From: Eubacteriales bacterium
Lineage (GTDB): Bacteria > Bacillota > Clostridia > Lachnospirales > Lachnospiraceae
DNA: 11,652 nt
Direction: 5' to 3'
Assembly: GCA_030536565.1 (NCBI GenBank)
Contig: JAUNPT010000067.1
Location: 1 to 11,652 of the forward strand
The notes under the pieces are model-generated. The model was not told the DNA's origin, did not search any database, and saw only the letters and a program-made list of their open reading frames with translations. Positions 1 to 5,169 of this stretch are shown here, piece after piece. The translations under genes and the position numbers were made by a program. Every line of letters begins with the position of its first letter. Positions within the stretch are counted from its first letter, which is position 1.

Positions 1-590
1 TTTACAATTACGGGTACAAGACTGCTTAACATGCTTGTAAGGTAGGATACAATCATAGGCAGAGCTGATTTTATTTTTTCATTTACGTAATCATAATCTA
101 TAAAAGTCCAGTCAGCATGTTTTTCTTCAAACTGCTGGATAAAGTTAAGCGAGCTGTTATACCAGTTAGGGAGCTGTTCAGTAATTTCTGTTATGCTTTC
201 ATAAATTTGTGGAACGATAAACACCATAAGTATGGCGATTACACTAATTGCAAAAATATATGAAAACAGAATGGAAAGCCATTTGGCAGCCTTGCCGGAT
301 TTCATCTTGAACCAGCCTGTAAAAACTTTCCTATATAAGAGGCGTACCAGCGGATATAATATAAATGCGATAAATGCACCGACGATAAATGCGGAAATTA
401 AATTTATCAGATATCCCAAAACGCTTACGGTACTGCTGAAGTTTCCTACGAATTTAAAAATCAGGATAGCGCCGAGAACAAACATAAGGCCGTATATGAC
501 AATAGTGAAATAGCGGCTGTTCGGCTGAAATCGGTTTTTATTAGTAGGTTCGCAGGGTTTGTCATTGCTGCTTTGTTTATTATTGTCCAT
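1..590 (-). CDS. AI-2E family transporter (N-terminal part, cut by window edge)
   Basis: This reading frame is open from an ATG at 588-590 (complement) to the left edge, giving about 196 residues with the C-terminus missing. The start has an upstream AGGA on the minus strand with 6 nt spacing. A hydrophilic N-terminus of about 26 residues is followed by predicted membrane segments near residues 28-48, 56-82 and 104-126, then a soluble stretch starting PQIYESITEITEQLPNWY. This pattern of helix pair, short basic loop, helix ending in a Pro, then an amphipathic region with an LP motif is the usual N-terminal half of AI-2E/PerM/YtvI-type proteins. The family includes exporters of the AI-2 signal and ion antiporters, so the substrate cannot be told from the family. 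It is transcribed away from the tRNA genes from the promoter at 694-722. The family call is from pattern recognition and is fairly sure; the role is unknown. Confidence 0.82.
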   Translation of the reverse strand, partial: MDNNKQSSNDKPCEPTNKNRFQPNSRYFTIVIYGLMFVLGAILIFKFVGNFSSTVSVLGYLINLISAFIVGAFIAFILYPLVRLLYRKVFTGWFKMKSGKAAKWLSILFSYIFAISVIAILMVFIVPQIYESITEITEQLPNWYNSSLNFIQQFEEKHADWTFIDYDYVNEKIKSALPMIVSYLTSMLSSLVPVIV

Positions 591-693
591 ATTAATCCTC
601 ATTTCTGAGCAATATATTGCGAAGATGCAATGGTTAATTAGCGAGTGCTTATGGAACTATTTATTCTTGCTCAAAAACAAATAGTTTTATTAA

Positions 694-722
694 ATTATAG
701 ATGGTTTGAAATCCAGTGGCAA
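694..722 (-). promoter_or_regulatory. SigA-type promoter of the AI-2E family gene
   Basis: Read on the minus strand, the -35 box is TTGCCA (717-722) and the -10 box is TATAAT (694-699), with exactly 17 bp between. Transcription would begin near 687, leaving a leader of about 95 nt before the ATG at 590. The leader contains a perfect 12-bp palindrome, GCAATATATTGC, at 609-620. Confidence 0.7.
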
Positions 723-793
723 TAGAAAATAATAGAAAAAATAAAATATAATAAAAATATGCTTAATGTTCTTAAATAAAAACAAAAAAACAC

Positions 794-822
794 TTGCTTT
801 TTTATTAACAGTCCTATACAAT
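794..822 (+). promoter_or_regulatory. Promoter of first tRNA-Lys gene
   Basis: TTGCTT (794-799) and TACAAT (817-822) are separated by 17 bp and lie about 35 bp before the tRNA. The -35 box sits in a 13-bp element, AAAAAACACTTGC (785-797), that recurs at 1011-1023 in front of the second tRNA gene. The rest of 591-793 is A+T-rich and holds no gene I can support apart from the opposite-strand promoter. Confidence 0.65.
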
Positions 823-856
823 ATCACTTGTGTTTGAAAAGACATTAATTTAATAT

Positions 857-929
857 GTGCCGCTAGCTCAGTTGGTAGAGCACCTGACTCTTAATCAGGG
901 TGTCCAGGGTTCGAACCCCTGGCGGCGCA
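857..929 (+). tRNA. tRNA-Lys(CTT), copy 1
   Basis: The 73-nt gene folds into a full cloverleaf. The acceptor stem GTGCCGC pairs with GCGGCGC (one T-G pair), the D arm contains AGCTCAGTTGGTAGAGC, the anticodon stem CCTGA/TCAGG carries the loop CTCTTAA with anticodon CTT (lysine, AAG codons), and the T arm is CAGGG-TTCGAAC-CCCTG. The discriminator base is A and no CCA follows, so the 3' end must be added after transcription. It is identical to the second copy at 1088-1160; identity extends 4 bp upstream, giving a 77-bp repeat at a period of 231 bp. Confidence 0.97.
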
Positions 930-956
930 CTTACGAAGGTCGTAGTGCTTAGATGC

Positions 957-983
957 AAAGCTAGGTATTATGGCTTTTTTTTT
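957..983 (+). terminator. Weak intrinsic terminator after tRNA-Lys copy 1
   Basis: A 7-bp stem (957-963 with 971-977, containing one T-G pair) and a 7-nt loop run into nine T residues (975-983). Just upstream, 927-936 can pair with 940-948 (one bulge, loop AGG), which would use the last three bases of the tRNA. The hairpin is weaker than the one after copy 2. Confidence 0.5.
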
Positions 984-997
984 ACTCTGAACTTTTG

Positions 998-1042
998 TTT
1001 TGATTATAATAAAAAACACTTGCAATTATTTTGATTATAATA
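998..1042 (+). repeat. 14-bp direct repeat in the tRNA-Lys spacer
   Basis: TTTTGATTATAATA occurs at 998-1011 and again at 1029-1042, a period of 31 bp. The second copy lies inside the spacer of the tRNA promoter and the first lies just upstream of its -35 region. This may be simple local duplication in A+T-rich DNA. Confidence 0.6.
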
Positions 1043-1048
1043 TATAAT
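1020..1048 (+). promoter_or_regulatory. Promoter of second tRNA-Lys gene
   Basis: TTGCAA (1020-1025) and a consensus TATAAT (1043-1048) are 17 bp apart, 39 bp before the tRNA. The box is preceded by the same AAAAAACACTTGC element found before copy 1. A second TATAAT at 1036-1041 is too close to the -35 box to be the main one. Confidence 0.7.
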
Positions 1049-1087
1049 AATCCATGCGCTTGTCTTTGTGGCAGGCTTCATATATAT

Positions 1088-1160
1088 GTGCCGCTAGCTC
1101 AGTTGGTAGAGCACCTGACTCTTAATCAGGGTGTCCAGGGTTCGAACCCCTGGCGGCGCA
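1088..1160 (+). tRNA. tRNA-Lys(CTT), copy 2
   Basis: The sequence is identical over all 73 nt to copy 1, with the same CTT anticodon in a CTCTTAA loop, a 7-bp acceptor stem, discriminator A and no encoded CCA. Each copy has its own promoter and its own hairpin, so the pair looks like a tandem duplication of a whole expression unit rather than one operon. Confidence 0.97.
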
Positions 1161-1166
1161 TTAATT

Positions 1167-1208
1167 AAAGCCTTACGATGTGAGAAATCAATCGTAGGGC
1201 TTTCTTTT
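1167..1208 (+). terminator. Strong intrinsic terminator after tRNA-Lys copy 2
   Basis: A 13-bp stem (1167-1179 with 1191-1203, one T-G pair) encloses an 11-nt loop and ends in TTTCTTTT. It lies between the tRNA and the enzyme gene at 1244. I see no convincing promoter in 1209-1243, so the downstream gene may depend on read-through or on a weak A+T-rich promoter here. Confidence 0.85.
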
Positions 1209-1243
1209 GCTATATATAAAAAATAAAATTACGGAGGATATAT

Positions 1244-3352
1244 ATGGTTAATAGGAAGCAATGGACAGCCAGACATAATCCGGTGCTGGAGGGTATAAAG
1301 CCTGAATCACCACTTACGGTAGGTAATGGAGAGCTGGCATACAGCGTTGATGTGACGGGGCTGCAGACATTTTATGATGAATATAAGAAGGAAACTCCGT
1401 TATGTACAATGGCCCAGTGGGGGTGGCATACAATACCAGCGGACTGTCCAAGGGGGTTTTATACACTTGATGACGTAGTTATGAATGAATACGATTATAA
1501 TGGCAGAACCGTAACCTATGCAAGAACTAAGCAGCCGGGAAATGAGAAAGTGTTTGACTGGCTTCGTATGAATCCACACAAATTCAATCTGGCAAGAATT
1601 GGTTTAAGATTCAGAGGCAGAGAGATTGATTCGGAGGATATAGAGGATATAAGGCAGGAGCTTAAGCTTTATGACGGTTATATTGAAAGCAGATATAAGC
1701 TCTATGGAAAGAGCTGCGTGGTTAAGACATTTTGTGATAGTGAAAGTGATACTGTCGCAGTAAGCATACAGTCGGAGCTGCTGCAGGACGGGCTTACAAT
1801 AGATATGGATTTTCCATATGGTTCAGGTGATATAACAGGTTCTGACTGGGAAAATGAAGAAAAGCATGTGACGAAACTGAAGGACAGCATTGTGAGCTGT
1901 ACAATGGACGGACAAAGTTATTATGTAAAAATCCATGTGGATTTGGCAGAAGCTGTACAGATTGAAAAACACAGAATAAGAATTAAGACGGATTCAGAAC
2001 TTGTTCAGGCCGCTTTTACATTTGCAAAGGATATTGACAGGGCAAAAGCAGTATCAATGCCGGATTTGTTTAATAATATACTCAGGCGTGCAAAGAGCTA
2101 TTGGAATGGATACTGGGAAGAGGGCGGTGCGATTGAGCTTGCCGGCTCTGCAGATAAAAGGGCAGATGAGCTTGAGCGAAGGATTGTGTTGTCGTTGTAT
2201 CTTTTGGCAGTAAACTGTGCGGGCTCAGAGCCTCCACAGGAAACAGGGCTTACATGCAACAGCTGGTTTGGCAAGGCACATCTGGAAATGTATTTCTGGC
2301 ACCTTTCATGGGCGCCTCTTTGGAATCATTCGAAGCTGCTTATGAGGAGTATTCCGTGGTATCACAAGCATATAAAGCAGGCACAGGATAATGCCAAAAG
2401 AAACGGTTATAAGGGGGCAAGATGGCCTAAAATGGTTGGCTGTGACGCCTGTGACAGCCCTTCAAAAATTGCGGTTTTACTTGTCTGGCAGCAGCCACAT
2501 ATTATTATGATGCTGGAGCTTATCAGAAAAAGCATGGTAAATAGTGAAAGACATAATGAAAATAAGGAGACTGCCAATCATAAAATCCAGAAATTTATGT
2601 GCGAGAACTGGATACTTATAAAAGAAACTGCACGCTTTATGGCAGATTACACTGTCAGAGATGAAAGTGGGATATATCATATAGTGCCTCCGGTTATACC
2701 GGTACAGGAAAGACATCTGCCAGAGGAGGTGCTTGACCCATCATTTGAGACTGCATACTGGAAGTATGGATTAAAGACAGCCATAGGCTGGGCAGAATAT
2801 CTTAAGGCTTCTGATTTAATTGATGTCAGGGATAATGTGGAAATCAATAGGTGGAGAGAGGTTTATGAGAATATGGTGAAGCCGCCTGTAGCAAAAGATG
2901 TGTATATTGCTCATGCTGACTGTCCGGAAACATTTCAGGAAAAGGCAATTGACCACCCGTCGATGCTGCAGAATTACGGAATGCTGCCGGATATGGGGAT
3001 TGATGTTGGGATTATGAGAAATACGCTGGTACAGGTTATTGATAAATGGGATTATCTGACTCTTTGGGGCTGGGATTTTGCAGTTATAGCAATGACAGCA
3101 ACAAGGCTTAATATGCCGGAGACAGCAATTAATCAGCTGTTATTTGAAACTAATAAAAACTGCTATGTGGAGAGTGGAAATAACAGACAAATCTCAAGGA
3201 AAGATTTGCCGCTTTACCTGCCGGGCAATGGAAGCCTGCTGTTAGCGGCAGCCATGATGACTGCCGGGTATGATGGGAGCATAAGCTTGCCGGGTTATCC
3301 AAAAGACGGAACATGGAAGGTGGATTTTGATGGTTTATGTCCATATATTTAG
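1244..3352 (+). CDS. GH65-like six-hairpin carbohydrate-active enzyme, substrate unknown
   Basis: This 702-residue protein has no signal peptide or membrane segment, so it should act in the cytoplasm on imported or internal sugars. GGAGGA lies 7 nt before the ATG. An N-terminal part of about 280 residues (GNGELAYSVDVTGLQT at 27-42) looks like the beta-sandwich of clan GH-L enzymes. The rest looks like an (alpha/alpha)6 barrel. NSWFGKAHLEMYFWH (339-353) resembles the GH65 block that carries the general acid, making Glu348 the candidate, and GYKGARWPKM (388-397) resembles the GH65 GYRGAxxPW block. Glu502 in PSFETAYWKYG is another candidate. The usual GH65 phosphate-binding signature is not evident, so hydrolase versus phosphorylase is open. 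It stands alone, with no sugar transporter or regulator beside it. I recognise the protein as a widespread type usually left as hypothetical; the fold is likely, the reaction is not known. Confidence 0.7.
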   Translation: MVNRKQWTARHNPVLEGIKPESPLTVGNGELAYSVDVTGLQTFYDEYKKETPLCTMAQWGWHTIPADCPRGFYTLDDVVMNEYDYNGRTVTYARTKQPGNEKVFDWLRMNPHKFNLARIGLRFRGREIDSEDIEDIRQELKLYDGYIESRYKLYGKSCVVKTFCDSESDTVAVSIQSELLQDGLTIDMDFPYGSGDITGSDWENEEKHVTKLKDSIVSCTMDGQSYYVKIHVDLAEAVQIEKHRIRIKTDSELVQAAFTFAKDIDRAKAVSMPDLFNNILRRAKSYWNGYWEEGGAIELAGSADKRADELERRIVLSLYLLAVNCAGSEPPQETGLTCNSWFGKAHLEMYFWHLSWAPLWNHSKLLMRSIPWYHKHIKQAQDNAKRNGYKGARWPKMVGCDACDSPSKIAVLLVWQQPHIIMMLELIRKSMVNSERHNENKETANHKIQKFMCENWILIKETARFMADYTVRDESGIYHIVPPVIPVQERHLPEEVLDPSFETAYWKYGLKTAIGWAEYLKASDLIDVRDNVEINRWREVYENMVKPPVAKDVYIAHADCPETFQEKAIDHPSMLQNYGMLPDMGIDVGIMRNTLVQVIDKWDYLTLWGWDFAVIAMTATRLNMPETAINQLLFETNKNCYVESGNNRQISRKDLPLYLPGNGSLLLAAAMMTAGYDGSISLPGYPKDGTWKVDFDGLCPYI

Positions 3353-3438
3353 AATAAAGCCCGCTGTAAATTATGTGAAATACATTTGAAAATATATTAA
3401 GTAAATCTAAATATTTTATTATATCTTTAGGGGTATAA

Positions 3439-3467
3439 TTGACGTGAAACTGTTCATGTTATATGAT
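3439..3467 (+). promoter_or_regulatory. Promoter of the DUF5685/J-protein operon
   Basis: TTGACG (3439-3444) and TATGAT (3462-3467) are 17 bp apart. The start of transcription would be near 3474, giving a leader of about 28 nt. An in-frame ATG at 3463 lies inside the -10 box, so it cannot be the translation start of a transcript from this promoter. This supports the start at 3502. Confidence 0.75.
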
Positions 3468-3501
3468 AACGAAAAGCGTAATCCTAAGAAAGGGAAAATC
3501 T

Positions 3502-4365
3502 ATGTATGGCTATGTTGTTGTTAACAAACCAGAATTAAAGTTTAAAGAGTATGATTTATACCGCTCCTATTATTGTGGGTTATGCGATGTGTTAAAGAGA
3601 GAATATGGTTTTTGCGGGCAGATGTCGATAAGCTATGATATGACATTTTTAATTTTACTTCTAAGTGGCTTGTATGAACCAAAAACCAGCTTTTATAAGG
3701 GCAGATGCGTGGCGCATCCGATAGTCAGTCATGAATATAGAAGGAATGAGGTCAGCAGCTATGTTGCGGATATGAATATTTTAATGACCTATTATAAATG
3801 TATGGACGACTGGGAGGATGAGAAAAAGGTTACAAGACGATTAATTGCCGGAAGCCTGAAAAAGGATATTGAAAAAATAAGAATGAAATATACTAAGAAG
3901 GCGGCAGTTATTGAGAAAGCCTTAAAGGATCTTGCCAGAGCAGAAAAATCAGATGAGACTAATATTGATGAGGTTTCAGCTTATTTTGGAAATATTATGG
4001 CTGTAATGACTGACATGAAGGAAGACATATGGAGCCATGACCTGCAGGAGCTGGGATTCTGGCTGGGAAAGTTTATTTATCTTTTAGATGCATATGAGGA
4101 TTTAGATGAAGATTTAAAGAATGGACGCTTTAATGTGTTTAAGAGCTATTATAAGCAGGAAGGGTTTGATGACTTGTGCAGGAGTATATTAAACTCTGTT
4201 ATGTCTAAATGTGCAAGGGCATTTGAAAGGCTCCCGATTATTCAGGACGCACAGATTTTAAGGAATATTATATATTCAGGCGTGTGGACCAGATTTGAGC
4301 TGGTATGTGCAAAAAGAGCCAATAAACAAAAAAACAGGAGAATACAAAGTGACGGATCCATATAA
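3502..4365 (+). CDS. DUF5685 family protein, possible isoprenoid-synthase-like fold
   Basis: I place the start at 3502 (287 residues), not at the in-frame ATG at 3463. AAGGG lies 7 nt upstream of 3502, the promoter -10 box covers 3463, and members of this family usually begin MxGYVxxNKPELK as here. The sequence is helical without a signal peptide. Conserved-looking features are a CGLC pair (Cys25, Cys28), RCVAHP (Cys69) and YYKCMDDWEDE (Cys100, Asp102, Asp103, Asp106). A second acidic block, LGKFIYLLDAYEDLDEDLKNGRF (186-209), holds Asp196, Asp200 and Asp204. The two acidic blocks and the GR that follows the second one resemble the paired Asp motifs of squalene/phytoene synthases. This is my inference. 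The function is unknown. Its end overlaps the J-protein start by 17 nt, so the two are probably made together. Confidence 0.8.
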   Translation: MYGYVVVNKPELKFKEYDLYRSYYCGLCDVLKREYGFCGQMSISYDMTFLILLLSGLYEPKTSFYKGRCVAHPIVSHEYRRNEVSSYVADMNILMTYYKCMDDWEDEKKVTRRLIAGSLKKDIEKIRMKYTKKAAVIEKALKDLARAEKSDETNIDEVSAYFGNIMAVMTDMKEDIWSHDLQELGFWLGKFIYLLDAYEDLDEDLKNGRFNVFKSYYKQEGFDDLCRSILNSVMSKCARAFERLPIIQDAQILRNIIYSGVWTRFELVCAKRANKQKNRRIQSDGSI

Positions 4366-5164
4366 GGTTTTGGGAGTATCAAGAGATGCTTCTGATGAGG
4401 AAATTAAAAAAGCATACAGGACTATGAGCAGAAAGTATCATCCTGATGCTAATATTAACAATCCGAATAAGGCTCAGGCTGAGGAAATGTTTAAGACTGT
4501 ACAGCAGGCATATAATCAGATTATGAAGGAAAAGGAGTCTGGATATTCTGGAGGTTATAGTGGCAGCTCTGCTTATGGCGGGGGTTATACAGGTTCTACC
4601 AACGGCACAGACAGAGGCTATGGCTATGATGGAGATAACCAGCGTCAGCAGCAGGGTGGTTATGGGGATTTTGGAGACTTTGGAAGCTTTTTTGGCTTTG
4701 GCCCGTTTGGTTTTGGCGGATATGGAAATTACGGAGGACAGCAGAACCAGCAGTCAGGCAATATGAATGGAAATGATGAAACGACAGTGCATTTGAGGGC
4801 GGCAGCTAACTATATTAGAAGCGGCAGCTTTGATGAAGCTATTAATGTGCTTAATGGGATAGATGACAGAGATGGACGCTGGTATTTTTACAGTGCACAG
4901 GCTCATGCCGGTAAGGGCAATCAGGCAATGGCATTAGAATATGCCAGACGTGCAGTTGAGTTAGACCCTGATAATGGACAGTACCAGATGCTTTACCGCA
5001 GAATGGCAAGCGGCGGTGACTGGTATGCCCAGCGCGGCCAGGCCTATGGAAGGCCGGCAGCCGGTGCTGGAAGCTTCTGTTTAAGGCTTATTCTCCTTAA
5101 TTTAATCTGTAACCTGTGTGGCGGCGGCTTATGCTGCGGTAATGGCGGCTACAGATATTACTAA
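4349..5164 (+). CDS. J-domain protein with Gly/aromatic-rich linker, TPR-like segment and Cys-rich tail
   Basis: A GTG start at 4349 (271 residues) is chosen because AGGAG (4336-4340) lies 8 nt upstream and the J domain then begins at once; an ATG at 4295 would add 18 residues lying inside the previous gene. Residues 4-62 form a J domain with the HPD motif at 31-33, needed to stimulate Hsp70 (DnaK) ATPase. Residues 65-141 are almost only Gly, Tyr, Phe, Ser, Asn and Gln, for example GSFFGFGPFGFGGYGNYGG. Residues 146-215 look like TPR-type helix pairs ending AVELDPDNGQY. The tail has Cys244, 254, 257, 262 and 263 in a short hydrophobic stretch. There is no DnaJ zinc-finger or substrate-binding domain, so it is not the housekeeping DnaJ. 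The partner client is probably the overlapping DUF5685 protein or a membrane/metal-linked target; this is inference. Confidence 0.85.
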   Translation: MTDPYKVLGVSRDASDEEIKKAYRTMSRKYHPDANINNPNKAQAEEMFKTVQQAYNQIMKEKESGYSGGYSGSSAYGGGYTGSTNGTDRGYGYDGDNQRQQQGGYGDFGDFGSFFGFGPFGFGGYGNYGGQQNQQSGNMNGNDETTVHLRAAANYIRSGSFDEAINVLNGIDDRDGRWYFYSAQAHAGKGNQAMALEYARRAVELDPDNGQYQMLYRRMASGGDWYAQRGQAYGRPAAGAGSFCLRLILLNLICNLCGGGLCCGNGGYRYY

Positions 5165-5169
5165 GCATA

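Noticed and set aside
232..513. A 93-codon plus-strand frame
   Set aside because: It is antisense to the AI-2E family gene, has no ribosome site and no family-like sequence.
998..1042. A CRISPR-like or mobile-element repeat between the tRNA genes
   Set aside because: Only two A+T-rich 14-bp copies exist, with no spacers of regular size, no transposase and no target-site signs.
3463..3501. N-terminal extension of the DUF5685 protein from ATG 3463
   Set aside because: The ATG lies in the -10 box of the promoter; family members start at the MxGY position, which has its own ribosome site.
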